A DNA stretch of 64,000 bases, from assembly GCF_000021545.1 (NCBI RefSeq), contig NC_012438.1, positions 742,003 through 806,002 of the forward strand, written 5' to 3'. The stretch comes from Sulfurihydrogenibium azorense Az-Fu1 (GTDB taxonomy: Bacteria > Aquificota > Aquificia > Aquificales > Hydrogenothermaceae). Below are positions 36,586-46,244 of the stretch, piece after piece. The notes under the pieces were generated by a model. It ran no database searches. It worked only from the letters and a program-made list of their open reading frames with translations, and had not been told where the DNA came from. Position 1 is the stretch's first letter. The number at the start of each line of letters is the position of its first letter. The position numbers were made by a program, and so were the translations under genes.

Positions 36586-36681
36586 AATAAATTTAACCTC
36601 GTTTAATCAGTTTAAAAATTTAATACATAACTATTTTACCAAAATTTAAGGTCTGATTTAGCTTGTTTAAGTATAGAAAAC

Positions 36682-36702
36682 AAAGGGACAAAAAGTCCCT
36701 TT
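36682..36702 (-). terminator. Hairpin terminator after the broken gene
   Basis: A perfect 8-bp stem AAAGGGAC / GTCCCTTT encloses a 5-base loop. On the minus strand it lies 10 bases beyond the stop of the gene at 36712-37281 and is followed by a short T-rich run; on the plus strand the T-run is stronger, so it may work in both directions. It separates that gene from PBP1A downstream. Confidence 0.6.
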
Positions 36703-36711
36703 TAATTTTTG

Positions 36712-37281
36712 TTAGAATCCTTTTTTAGGTTTAGTTGTTTCTCTTTGATAAACCTCTTTATCTGATTGTTCGGCTAATTTTGATAATGGTAAATACTTAT
36801 AAGTTAGGTACATATTCCAAGAAACCCAAGGAGCAGATAAAGATATTTCGTAATTATCTATTTTCCATACAGCTATGCCATCTGCAAGATAAGGTTTAAC
36901 ATATCTTACTGGAGTACCATATTTACTTTTTAACTGGTTATAAATTTCATAAAACTCTTTTTTGTCCATATCCAGATTGAGAATGTAATTAATTTCATAT
37001 ACTGTTCCCTTGTAAAATCAAAATTTTGCTACTTTTAAATAATCTATTGGTAAATTTTTAACAAAAATACCATATACGTCTGGATTTTGAATGTTTTCAT
37101 TGTTTACAAGTCTATACCCTTCTTCTGTTATTCTACCACCTTCTTTTTGTATAATACTTTTCACCGTTTGAACATTATCTTTACCTAACTGAATACCAAA
37201 TGGAGCTGGTATTTCTTTTGCGTGAAGATGGAATGAAAAAATTACAGCTAAAACAAGTGCAAAGTAAACCCTTTTCAACAT
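36712..37281 (-). pseudogene. Exported protein of unknown function, interrupted by one in-frame TGA
   Basis: The upstream part (ATG 37281) has a signal peptide MLKRVYFALVLAVIFSF...HAKE and then PAPFGIQLGKDNVQTVKSI and YGIFVKNLPIDYLKVAKF, ending at TGA 37018-37020. After that TGA the same frame continues FYKGTVYEINYILNLDMDKK and on to the stop at 36712 with no further break, giving about 189 codons in all. The two parts read as one protein (strand-turn-strand of one domain). Either a sense codon mutated to TGA (for example TGG or TGT) or the codon is read through. A strong AGGAGGAG precedes the first ATG, and a terminator follows the last part. I do not recognise the family. Confidence 0.75.
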
Positions 37282-37363
37282 CTTTCTCCTCCTTGTTGAA
37301 TTTTAAAAACTCACTTTTGTCTATATTTATTTAACTATCAATCTTATAAATTCTGACATAATC

Positions 37364-38194
37364 CTATTGAGAAAATATAATCTTTCCTTTTTCTAATTTT
37401 CCTTGAATTGGAGCTCCATCAAGACTATTAATTTTACTTCCAACATTTATATAAAACCCATATTTATTAACTTTAGGTGTATTTTTTTGAAAATCCATCT
37501 CTACGATTGGTAAAACCTCTCCTTCAAATTCAATCTTTGAGTTAATGTTTAATTCAATAAAATAAGGAGAATGCTCTTTTTGTTCTATATTAATCTTATC
37601 TCCTTCTATCCACCAAAATTTTTCGTCTATATCTTTACCTAACTCCACTAATTCTAATTCTCCAAATCCATATCGCACATCTGATCCTACATAAATTTTT
37701 GGTTTTTCTTTTAAAAAGTTTATATCTTCATCTATAAATACTATACCTATCCAGTGTAAATTGTTTTGTAGATTACTTAATTTTTCTATATTTTGAAACT
37801 CCCTTTTTGGTCTTGGTAATATATAGTCAATTTCGTGAAGGCTTTTGTCTTTGGCTTTTCTGTTAATAGGTTCAACGGCTGTTTGAACATAAGTATCGAC
37901 AAAGTAGGCTCTAAATTCCTCCTCTGAAAAATCACCTAAATGAAACTCTCCATCTTTATAAGATGGTTTTAAAATATTTTTTCCATCAAAACTTGGAAAA
38001 AAGTTTGATATTGTTTTAAATTTATTTTCATCGTTTTCATCGTATTGACTATTTTTTTGATAATAAGCATTTGTCAGAGCTCCCCACATAGTTTGTCCAG
38101 ATATAAATAAATCTGTTTCTTTAACTACACCCCACTTGGTAGAACCTATATGAATAGGTTGATTTTGCCTGAAGACAAGTTTATACCAAGGCAT
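37364..38194 (-). CDS. RAMP protein, Cas5/Cmr3-like, of the Csx11-type III-B module
   Basis: A 276-aa repeat-associated mysterious protein. The N-terminal strand KLVFRQNQPIHIGSTKWG and ETDLFISGQTMWGALTNAY match the entry segment of Cas5-group RAMPs (Cmr3, Csm4, Csx10), and YVGSDVRYGFGELELVEL is the glycine-rich RAMP loop. By elimination it should be the Cmr3-position subunit that holds the crRNA handle, since Cmr1, 4, 5 and 6-like proteins are all present. The ATG at 38194 follows GAGAGGAT. It is the last gene of the locus 2 run. Confidence 0.75.
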   Translation of the reverse strand: MPWYKLVFRQNQPIHIGSTKWGVVKETDLFISGQTMWGALTNAYYQKNSQYDENDENKFKTISNFFPSFDGKNILKPSYKDGEFHLGDFSEEEFRAYFVDTYVQTAVEPINRKAKDKSLHEIDYILPRPKREFQNIEKLSNLQNNLHWIGIVFIDEDINFLKEKPKIYVGSDVRYGFGELELVELGKDIDEKFWWIEGDKINIEQKEHSPYFIELNINSKIEFEGEVLPIVEMDFQKNTPKVNKYGFYINVGSKINSLDGAPIQGKLEKGKIIFSQ

Positions 38195-38195
38195 C

Positions 38196-38615
38196 TTAAT
38201 CCTCTCCCTGTGCTCTAGCATGATAATAAGCATAAATAAGAGTTTTCTCAAGAATCTGTTTTAAAAAAAGAAGGTTGTGAAGGTCATTTGAAATATCTAT
38301 GAAGTATTTAGTTATTTTATCTAATCTTTCTAGTTCTTTATTTTCTATTCCATTAATCAATTCACTTAAAGATTGTGTAATAAATCTATCTAATTCTGCA
38401 ATTTTTTTTAAAAATTCAAAAAGATTTTTCTGCTTTTCTTCGTTATCTCTAAATTTATCTAAAGCATAAACCCACATTGCATACACACCATTACTTGCTA
38501 AGACTCCTAACAACTTATTTATCTGATTTTTGTCTAAGATTTTTTCACTTACCAGCTCATAAGATACTTTAACAATAAGAGACTCTATATTTAAGTTATT
38601 GATTTGATTGCCCAT
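38196..38615 (-). CDS. cmr5: Cmr5, small subunit of type III-B complex
   Basis: An all-helical 139-aa protein that bridges the inner filament of the effector. Family-like features are VSYELVSEKILDKNQINKLLG and the helical ASNGVYAMWVYALDKFRDN, with a late YAYYHARAQ. The ATG at 38615 is chosen because AGGAGGTAG lies just upstream; an upstream in-frame start would extend it over cmr4. It overlaps the cmr4 end by 20 bases. Confidence 0.8.
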   Translation of the reverse strand: MGNQINNLNIESLIVKVSYELVSEKILDKNQINKLLGVLASNGVYAMWVYALDKFRDNEEKQKNLFEFLKKIAELDRFITQSLSELINGIENKELERLDKITKYFIDISNDLHNLLFLKQILEKTLIYAYYHARAQGED

Positions 38616-39693
38616 TTTGGCTACCTCCTGATTGAGAATTACCATTTATTAGTTCAATTTTTAACCTTCCAAAACCTCTTGTAGTCATTCCTCCAATACC
38701 TAAACTTTCATAATAACGTGCACTATCCTTTAAAGCATCTTTTAATTGTTCACAGGAAGGTAATGATCCTATTTTATTATTCATTTTATTGTTAGAATTA
38801 ATAAAATTATTCTTATCAAAAATTCTTATATTACCGTAAAAAATGGTTCCTCGTGGAATAGCCTCAGTTGTAAATAGAGCTCCCTCTTTTGCTGACCCTG
38901 TTATTGGGTCAATGGAAACAGAAGTTCTAACCTCAAGATTAGAGTTTACAATGTGAGAGAATAAGCTTTCTGGAACAATAACAATGTCTTCTGGTTTAAG
39001 TGAAAAATTACTAACTGGAGAATTACTAATATTATGATTACTCTCAACTTCCAAGTAAAGCCAACCTAAATTTAAATATCTTTCGTTTCCATTTTTAGTT
39101 TTAATCTTATTTTCTCTCGGAGAGCTTTCATTTATTCCTATTTCTTGTAAGATAGAAGCTGTTGTTATCCATTTTGTCCCTTTAAAAGTAAAAACGGGAA
39201 AAAGTAAAATTTTTAAATCACTAAAGAAAATCATTCCCTGCCAGCTTATGTCTTTTTTAGAAAATCCAAATCCTTTACAAACTATACAACATCCACAGTG
39301 TCCTGTATTATTTTTATCATTCCTTTCTACAAAAGGAGCGTCATCCTGTCCTGCACAGTTAACTCTCAAAACCTGATTTCCTAAAAAAGCTTTCCAATCA
39401 TTAGTAGGATTATTTTTCCCATTACAATTTTCTAACTTTTCATCAGAGGTACTACCATTTTGACTTTTATTTTCATCAGTTGAAGTTTGTTTATCTTTTA
39501 AATCTTTTAATGTTAATGCTTCTAAAACTACATAGTATCTCCAAGTTCCAGCTAAGCTACTTCCGGGAATTTTAGGAATATTTGTAATAGGGTCTCTGAC
39601 TATAGTGTTATCAACTCTTCCTATAGTGTATCCACCTGTTCCTATATATATAGGATCTGTAGCCAAGGCAAAAATTTTTAAGGTCTCAACCAT
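38596..39693 (-). CDS. cmr4: Cmr4, RAMP backbone nuclease of type III-B complex
   Basis: The backbone subunit that cuts target RNA at six-base intervals. In 365 aa the entry strand reads FALATDPIYIGTGGYTIGRV, then DNTIVRDPITNIPKIPGSSLAG, the Cmr4 signature, and the Asp after GRV is at the position of the catalytic aspartate. The C-terminal loop is YYESLGIGGMTTRGFGRL. Odd features are a cysteine-rich segment GHCGCCIVCKGFGF near residue 133 and a Gly/Ser/Gln/Asn-rich tail. Four bases separate it from csx11. Confidence 0.88.
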   Translation of the reverse strand: MVETLKIFALATDPIYIGTGGYTIGRVDNTIVRDPITNIPKIPGSSLAGTWRYYVVLEALTLKDLKDKQTSTDENKSQNGSTSDEKLENCNGKNNPTNDWKAFLGNQVLRVNCAGQDDAPFVERNDKNNTGHCGCCIVCKGFGFSKKDISWQGMIFFSDLKILLFPVFTFKGTKWITTASILQEIGINESSPRENKIKTKNGNERYLNLGWLYLEVESNHNISNSPVSNFSLKPEDIVIVPESLFSHIVNSNLEVRTSVSIDPITGSAKEGALFTTEAIPRGTIFYGNIRIFDKNNFINSNNKMNNKIGSLPSCEQLKDALKDSARYYESLGIGGMTTRGFGRLKIELINGNSQSGGSQNGQSNQ

Positions 39694-39696
39694 ATT

Positions 39697-42600
39697 TTAC
39701 ACCTCCTGCAAAGCTTTAGACCAAAACTCAAACATATCTAAAAATAGTTTTATATTTTCAGAGTTTAATTTATTTACAAGTTCTTTATAAATGTCATTTT
39801 TTTCATCTAAACCAAAAATGAAAGCTATATCTCTTTGTAAATCTTTGTTTTTATTAAGTTCCAAAATATTAACAATTGATGAAGCGAGTAAAGGATTTAT
39901 GTCTTTATTGTAATTTTCAATTTTGTCATAAAAGATATTAACTAATTTGTGTAATTTTGCGGTGTTTGTTTTATCTTTAAAAGTATCTCTAAACCTTTTA
40001 AACCTATCCCAGTATTCTTCTATTTCGTATGGTCTGTTTGATTTAAGTTGGAAAGCTCTTTTATAATTTTTCTCTTTAAGGTAAAAAATATCGTTTCTCC
40101 TTGTATTTGTGTCTAAAAACTCAAAATCAAAAGTGTTAGGTATAATTTCTATATATCTATCATCTACAAAATTCCCCATAACAGAGAGTGTTTTTTTCCA
40201 GTTTTCATTAGGTTTTATGTAAAAATCGTAAAAATCAACATTTGTTTTTTGCTTGTTGTCCCAATAGAGGGAGTAATACTTTTGCGTTGAATTACATAAC
40301 TCTTCTGGTTTTGCATAGTTTAATATTTTTTGATGGTATTTCATGCAAAATTTAGTGCCATTTTGGTATAGTTTGTCTATGTTTTTAACGTCTCTCCTAA
40401 TTTTTCGTAATGCATTTAAGCCAATGTATAAAGGTTTTTTGTAATCTTGAATAATTATACCTATGTGGATAGGAAGTTTTCCGTAAACGTATTTAAACTC
40501 TTTGTTATATTTTTCCATAATTAAGTCTATAAATTTTGGGACATACTCCGTGGGAATGATTACTTGCCATCCAACAGGAGTTGGGTCTGTAATTGAAGCA
40601 TAGGAGTTATACAGCACAAAATTCTTAATATTACTTTTTTGGAGTGAGCATAAATTACTACCTGTTTCTCTATTTTCTTTTTCTGAGTATTTCTTGAGTT
40701 CAATTTTAAAGTCTTCGAAATTATTTTCATCTATATCTTCAAGGTTATTCTCGTTTAATCTTTTTAGTGTATCCTTGTTGGCATACTTTCTTATAAAGTC
40801 TTCTATTGAGCTTATGAGATAGATATAAGTTTTATCTTTATTTTCACTGGGCAAAGCCCAAAATAAAAGACCATCTCCTTCTAACTCTTCTCCCGTATCT
40901 TTTATTCCTTGAATATAAGGTAATTCAAAAACTATTCTTTTTCGTCTCCAATTTGGAATTCCCAGTAGGTTTTCATCTAAAATTTCTCTTTTTATCTCTT
41001 CAAAGAAGTTTTGAGTTGTTTCCCAAATTCTTCTTAATCTTGCAGGAGATGGATTTTTTCTAAGTAAAAATTGAAGTAATAAGGTAGATAAGATATCTAA
41101 GGCTGGGTCATTTTCATCGGTAAACTTATCCCATTCTATTTTTTCATCTTGCCAGTTTATTTTTGCATTTAAAGGAGTTTGTTTTATCCAATTCTCCCAT
41201 TGAGTTCCAATAATAGAGCCGAAGAAGATTTCATTAAAATATTCTTTAACAGAGTTATATTTGCTATAAAAATTCAATAATTCCTCATTTATAGAAAAAG
41301 GATAGAGTGAATTTTTTATTAGAGTGTCTATATCAAAATTTTGAATAGGCTTACATTGAGTTAGTATATTTTCGATCTCTTGTTTAAACTCTTTAATCTC
41401 TTTCTCAGTAAGAGAGGAAGATGATTTTTCAGTTCTTAAATATTGAATAAGTTTATCAAAATTACTACTATTAGTTGAATTATATTTACTATCTAATTTT
41501 GCTTTTAACTCATTCAATTTTTCAACAATTGTTTTATATAGTGAATAAAATCCAGAGTCCTGAAGTTGTTTAACAAATTGAAATAAATCTTGGCTTATCT
41601 TTAATTTTTTTAAAAATTCATCTAAATTTTCTAAAATTTTTAAAATATAACCATCTTGATTACTGCTTTGATTTCCATATATTCTATCCCGAATAAATCC
41701 TACTACGCTTATAAGAGCTCCGTATTCTGCCCTATTACTTGTATTTCTAATTTCGTTTTGTAATGTATTTAAATTTTCCCGGCAAATGAAATTTCCATTA
41801 GAATCTTTCAAACTTATGACAGTATATAAATTTTTAAATTTTTCAATACAGATTTCTTTTTCAATTTTATTTATAATTTCTTGAATTTCAGTATCCACAA
41901 TACCTTTTAAAATAAGTTTTATAATTTTACCTTTTTCCACAGTAAAATCACCTAATCCCATATTACCTAATAAACTATTTAGCATATTTCCATTTAGCCA
42001 ATCTTTAAGTTCTAATCTCAAAGATATAAGGGCTATTCTATCGTTTTTGTCTTTTATTTCACTCGTCCAGATAGTTTCTTTACTAATTTCTTCTAACCAC
42101 TTTTTTACTTGGTAATGATGTATTCTTTCATCACATGTCTTGCAGATAGTTGGGGAGTTATTTTTCTGTTTGTCATATTCGTAAATTAAACGAACTTTAC
42201 ATAAGGGGCAGATTCCAATAGCTGTTGAAGTATTATTTACATTTTGCATTAAAGTTTGAGTTATCTTATTATCAGTTTTTACATACAAAAAGTTTTCCTT
42301 AGCTTTTTCAAGTAGATCGCCTAAATTCATTAGACCTCTTGAGGCTTTGGTTAAAATTATAACGGGACAAACTTCGCCTTCTAATTTTTCGTTAAAAATA
42401 TTTATTATCTCTTCTTCAAGAGGTTTTAAATCATCTACTAAAACAGCTAAATTATTATCTTTATTTTTACCTAAATTTTCTCCTACAATAAAGTATATTC
42501 CTGTATCATCTCTATAAACTTCGTTTCCTATAGGATATTCAACCTCTAAAAGTTTCTTTATACTATCATCTATCTCTTTAGTTTGTTGTCTATACCACTC

Positions 42601-43368
42601 AATGGAAGCAAGTTTAAAGCCTTTTTCTGCTAAACCTAATTTATTATATTGAATTCCTAATATTCTCCATCTTACTTCTTGTCTATCAGGAATATTTGTA
42701 AAATCTTGATTAATTAGAATATAATCAGATAGCAAAGCTTTAAACATTGAAGTGGTCATATAGGCTTGATCCCAAAGGCTTACATCATTTATAGGAAATC
42801 TATCATCAGATAATAAGCCAGATAATAACTCTTTTAATTCTTTTCTAAGTTCTTCTAAATTTTCAAAAAAGATATGAGAATTACCTAATAGACTTTGTAC
42901 TTTATTATTTATATTTTGTATTCTTCCATTGATAATATTTTCACTTTCTCTTAGGTAAATTATATCTTCCTTATAACTACCGAAAGCATTCGCTAACCAT
43001 CTTTTTTCCTCAGGTTTTACCTTTACATCCTCTTTTGGACTTCCTTTATCTATCCCAGAGTTTAAACTTTCTGATATACCATACAAGATTTGTAGTAAAA
43101 AATCTAAATCGTTTTTCTTTCTCCAACCTCTCCAATCCTTTAAAAAATTATCCCATAATTCAAAAGACTTAGAATTTACCTCTAATCTAATATCAATTTT
43201 ACTATTTTTTAGGGCACTTTCCCAACAACTTAAATTATTACATTGGATATTAATTGAAGCTCTATTCTGCTTAGAAGGATTTAATTTCTCCCACAAAGCT
43301 AAATATGAAACTATCTCTGCTTTTAAAATTTCATCTTTATTATTTTTTATCCTATTTAAGCCTGACAT
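39697..43368 (-). CDS. csx11: Csx11, Cas10-like large subunit of type III-B-like complex
   Basis: A 1223-aa large subunit. Matches to the Cas10 layout are DVSLWDQAYMTTSMFKALL near residue 195, a zinc ribbon CPLC...CKTC at about 387-412, and a palm-like segment at about 900-930 with DPTPVGWQVIIPTEYVPKF followed by GKLPIHIGIIIQDYKKPLYIG. At that palm position active Cas10 proteins carry GGDD; here it reads DPTPVGWQ, and no GGDD occurs anywhere in the protein. No HD nuclease motif is seen at the N-terminus either. It is therefore predicted inactive for cyclic oligoadenylate synthesis and ssDNA cutting. The start at 43368 is chosen because the upstream frame overlaps the preceding gene. Confidence 0.8.
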   Translation of the reverse strand: MSGLNRIKNNKDEILKAEIVSYLALWEKLNPSKQNRASINIQCNNLSCWESALKNSKIDIRLEVNSKSFELWDNFLKDWRGWRKKNDLDFLLQILYGISESLNSGIDKGSPKEDVKVKPEEKRWLANAFGSYKEDIIYLRESENIINGRIQNINNKVQSLLGNSHIFFENLEELRKELKELLSGLLSDDRFPINDVSLWDQAYMTTSMFKALLSDYILINQDFTNIPDRQEVRWRILGIQYNKLGLAEKGFKLASIEWYRQQTKEIDDSIKKLLEVEYPIGNEVYRDDTGIYFIVGENLGKNKDNNLAVLVDDLKPLEEEIINIFNEKLEGEVCPVIILTKASRGLMNLGDLLEKAKENFLYVKTDNKITQTLMQNVNNTSTAIGICPLCKVRLIYEYDKQKNNSPTICKTCDERIHHYQVKKWLEEISKETIWTSEIKDKNDRIALISLRLELKDWLNGNMLNSLLGNMGLGDFTVEKGKIIKLILKGIVDTEIQEIINKIEKEICIEKFKNLYTVISLKDSNGNFICRENLNTLQNEIRNTSNRAEYGALISVVGFIRDRIYGNQSSNQDGYILKILENLDEFLKKLKISQDLFQFVKQLQDSGFYSLYKTIVEKLNELKAKLDSKYNSTNSSNFDKLIQYLRTEKSSSSLTEKEIKEFKQEIENILTQCKPIQNFDIDTLIKNSLYPFSINEELLNFYSKYNSVKEYFNEIFFGSIIGTQWENWIKQTPLNAKINWQDEKIEWDKFTDENDPALDILSTLLLQFLLRKNPSPARLRRIWETTQNFFEEIKREILDENLLGIPNWRRKRIVFELPYIQGIKDTGEELEGDGLLFWALPSENKDKTYIYLISSIEDFIRKYANKDTLKRLNENNLEDIDENNFEDFKIELKKYSEKENRETGSNLCSLQKSNIKNFVLYNSYASITDPTPVGWQVIIPTEYVPKFIDLIMEKYNKEFKYVYGKLPIHIGIIIQDYKKPLYIGLNALRKIRRDVKNIDKLYQNGTKFCMKYHQKILNYAKPEELCNSTQKYYSLYWDNKQKTNVDFYDFYIKPNENWKKTLSVMGNFVDDRYIEIIPNTFDFEFLDTNTRRNDIFYLKEKNYKRAFQLKSNRPYEIEEYWDRFKRFRDTFKDKTNTAKLHKLVNIFYDKIENYNKDINPLLASSIVNILELNKNKDLQRDIAFIFGLDEKNDIYKELVNKLNSENIKLFLDMFEFWSKALQEV

Positions 43369-44438
43369 CTTTCCCACCCTTGAGGAGTATTTAAATCTCC
43401 GTTTAAACAAACTTTTTTATTTTCTATTGTAAATCTTCCCCATCCATACTTGGTTTTGGCACCTATCCCCTGCTTAGATAAAATTTCAATAGCCTTACAT
43501 AAATTGTCTAAGTCTTTTTCGGATTCTTCTTTTAACTCTGTCTCTTCTTTAAGTATGGCATCAAAAGGAATATAAATTAGTTGAAAAATTCCGTATGTAC
43601 CTTTTGGAGCAACTTCAAAATGTATAGGTACAGTTCCAGCTCTTTTTATTCTATCGTGAGGATTTATTATCTCAATAGAGAGTTTATCAAAGTAAGTGGG
43701 GTAAAATATAGCTCTTCCTTTGTGGGTTTGGAATTCAAACGGTAATTTACTATCATTTATTTTTGCAGACAATTTATCTTTAAGTATTTCAATAAGACCT
43801 TCCTTATTGTTTTTTGCTTTAATTTCATTTATTAAGGTTCTATCTACCTTTAGTCCAAGATCAAACAATATAAAGTTTAAGAGTTTTTCTTTAGCTTTAT
43901 TTAAATCTTTTGATTTATCAAATACATAACTCTCAATAGCTTTAATGCTTTCTGAACCTGCTCCAAATATTCTTAAAAAGCTTTCTATTTTTTCTTTGTT
44001 ATTTTCAAAATCTTCTTTAAATAACTCTCTAAATGCACTTGCTAAAGCTCCCTTCCATCCTGAACCTCTAACCATTGGAGCTTTAAAGTTTGTTTCTTTT
44101 AAAATCGGGTTTTGAATAATGTAAAAATCATCGTCATCTTTTGAAAAATATGGAGCTTCTAACTTGAATGTAAACCAAATGGCAAAGGAATATTTAGGAA
44201 GTTTTTTAACATAATCTTGAAGATTATTTAACTGAGATTCACTGTAAATTCCTGAAATTTCTTGAATTTTTGAAATATCAATTTTTGGCCTATTATCTTT
44301 AATAATATTTTTTAGAATTTTTAAACCTTTATTTTTCTCAAGTCTATTATTATACTTGCAATATGCTATATACTCTGCTAAACTATCAACTTTTACTTTT
44401 ACAAGGTTTATTTCTAAAATTGCTTCAAATTTAGCCAT
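43356..44438 (-). CDS. RAMP protein, Cmr6-like, of type III-B module
   Basis: A 360-aa RAMP. The entry segment FKAPMVRGSGWKGALASAFRE and the closing glycine-rich loop KQGIGAKTKYGWGRFTIE are characteristic; the GxGAKT-x-YG form is typical of Cmr6. Its length exceeds a standard Cmr6, and the N-terminal 110 residues are extra and helical. ATG 44438 follows GGTGA; it overlaps cmr1 upstream and csx11 downstream, so all are translationally coupled. A Cas7-group RAMP filling the Cmr6 position is the best reading. Confidence 0.78.
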   Translation of the reverse strand: MAKFEAILEINLVKVKVDSLAEYIAYCKYNNRLEKNKGLKILKNIIKDNRPKIDISKIQEISGIYSESQLNNLQDYVKKLPKYSFAIWFTFKLEAPYFSKDDDDFYIIQNPILKETNFKAPMVRGSGWKGALASAFRELFKEDFENNKEKIESFLRIFGAGSESIKAIESYVFDKSKDLNKAKEKLLNFILFDLGLKVDRTLINEIKAKNNKEGLIEILKDKLSAKINDSKLPFEFQTHKGRAIFYPTYFDKLSIEIINPHDRIKRAGTVPIHFEVAPKGTYGIFQLIYIPFDAILKEETELKEESEKDLDNLCKAIEILSKQGIGAKTKYGWGRFTIENKKVCLNGDLNTPQGWERCQA

Positions 44439-45455
44439 CTCTTTCACCCATCTTTCTTTCTAAATTTAATAATCCTGCAATAGATATAAATCCACCTGAA
44501 AGATGCCCGTTTTCTTCAAAAATATAAGGTAGAATTTTTGAACCTTCACCATTTTCTCCAAAAATTTTGTGTCTTTCTTCTCTATTATCCCTATACTCTC
44601 CTCTTTTTATAGATTTTTTCTTGAGTAATTCTTCTATATTTTCTTTAAAGCTGGTTTTATTTGTTAGATATTTGAAAAAATGAATTTTTTTTAAAGTTTG
44701 ATTTTCAATCATATCATCAAAAGTGTTTACCTCTTGAATAAAGTCATCTAATTTTATATTTTTTATTTTTATTATACTTAAATTAAATTCATCGCATTTC
44801 CAGTTATTTTCTATAGTATTATCTTTCTTTACACTTTCTACCTTTAATCTACCATAGCCTATATTCCATCTACCACCCCAAAAGCCATATTGTTCCATGA
44901 AGGTCAGGAGTGGACAGAAAATAGGCTCTATAATTTCTTCTTCTACTTTGAAGGAAACCGCAAATTTTCCATAGTAAAATACTGACCAATTTTTATTTGA
45001 TTTTTTGGACAATCATCATTTTCCTTTAACTTTTTGCTATGTTTTTCAAAACAAATTTTGCTCGGGAGATTTAACTTATTTCCAAAGCAATAGTCTTCTA
45101 AATATTTAACATCCCCTATCTCAATTAAACTTCTCCATCCGGTTGTTCCAAAAATAATAGATGGTAAAGGTATTTCCTGTTTTTTTAGACATTCAATTTT
45201 AGATTTAAAATCGCTTCCATTTTCAAGGATACATTTCTCAAAATTTTCTCTATTAACTTCTTTTTCAAATCTTTTACTGTTTCCATCAAAATCTTCTTCT
45301 CTACAAACACCACTAAAATAGCAGATTACCTCAAACCAAAATCTTAAGCTTCCTATTAAAGAAGAAGGTCTTATTTCTCTGTTTTTTCGCCATGCATCTC
45401 CAGTCCATAAAGGAGTTATGGTTCTAAAAGTTATTTCAATTTCTTTTTTAGCCAT
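44431..45455 (-). pseudogene. cmr1: Cmr1 with a frameshift (possibly slippage-rescued)
   Basis: The first half (ATG 45455) reads as a Cmr1 N-terminus: ITFRTITPLWTGDAWRKN, then EIRPSSLIGSLRFWFEVI. It runs to a stop at 44943. The second half lies in another frame (YYGKFAVSFKVEEEIIEP, then EQYGFWGGRWNIGYGRL) and is the Cmr1 C-terminus, ending at 44431. Adding one A to the A6 run at 45001-45006 joins them as CPKKSNKNWSVFYYGKF without a break, and the total of 1025 bases is one short of 342 codons. So this is a one-base deletion in a homopolymer: a real mutation, a sequencing error, or a site of slippage. It overlaps cas6 by eight bases. Confidence 0.8.
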
Positions 45456-46194
45456 TTTTTAATACCTCTATCATTCCAAAGCCTTGTGAATTTTTCGCAC
45501 CTAATCCAGCATCAAAAACAACTTTAAAAAGTTCTGGATTGGTTTTTATTTTGAATACTCCTTCGTATGCTTCTATTGGAAAATTTTTGTATTTTATCAA
45601 TACTTTTTTTGTTGTTATAGGCTCTATATCAAAAGGAAAATCATTAATTTCTTTATTTGTTATTAGCTGGTATTTTTTTCTTAGATTTTCTTTTAAAAGT
45701 TGTTTAAATTCTTGTTCAGATGGAGAATAGTATCTGTAGTATTTTTTACCATTTTCAAATGTTTTATAGACTGTTATTGGAGATAGGGTTTTTATTTTAA
45801 ATTCTTCTTTTAAATCAGGATTTGGAAGAACTTCTATACTTTCAAGATAAAGTGTATTTTTACCTAATATAACTTCTTCGTTTTTTAAAAATGTTTCTCC
45901 CCAGCTCTTTGTAAAATCACCTATAGCAGAAGATATATATAAAGAAATTGGAATTTTATATTCTATGTGTTTTGTTTGACTTTTCTCTTTTGCAATATTG
46001 TAATGTTGAGATTGTATTTTGGAAAATGTAAAAAGTTTAAACTGTCTTTTATGATAAAAGAAGCCTACATCATGTAGAAATTTGGCTACTTCTTTGGGAA
46101 GACTATTGTAAAGCATACTTTGAATAATGTGATTATGATGTATTGGAAGGATTACATAATCTTTATCTGTAGTTAACTTTATCTTAATCCTCAC
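45448..46194 (-). CDS. cas6: Cas6 endoribonuclease (locus 2)
   Basis: A 248-aa RAMP nuclease with entry strand IKIKLTTDKDYVILPIHHNH and closing loop GLGAKNSQGFGMIEVL. It resembles the locus 1 enzyme in layout but differs throughout, in keeping with a different repeat (30 nt, starting GTTTCAATTCC on the plus strand). It lies directly downstream, in transcription order, of array 2 and upstream of cmr1, so it can serve both the I-B and the III-B complexes of this locus. Confidence 0.92.
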   Translation of the reverse strand: MRIKIKLTTDKDYVILPIHHNHIIQSMLYNSLPKEVAKFLHDVGFFYHKRQFKLFTFSKIQSQHYNIAKEKSQTKHIEYKIPISLYISSAIGDFTKSWGETFLKNEEVILGKNTLYLESIEVLPNPDLKEEFKIKTLSPITVYKTFENGKKYYRYYSPSEQEFKQLLKENLRKKYQLITNKEINDFPFDIEPITTKKVLIKYKNFPIEAYEGVFKIKTNPELFKVVFDAGLGAKNSQGFGMIEVLKNG

Positions 46195-46244
46195 CCTTTT
46201 ATCCTAATTTTTTGTTTTAGATATTTTACCAATTTGGGAATAGT

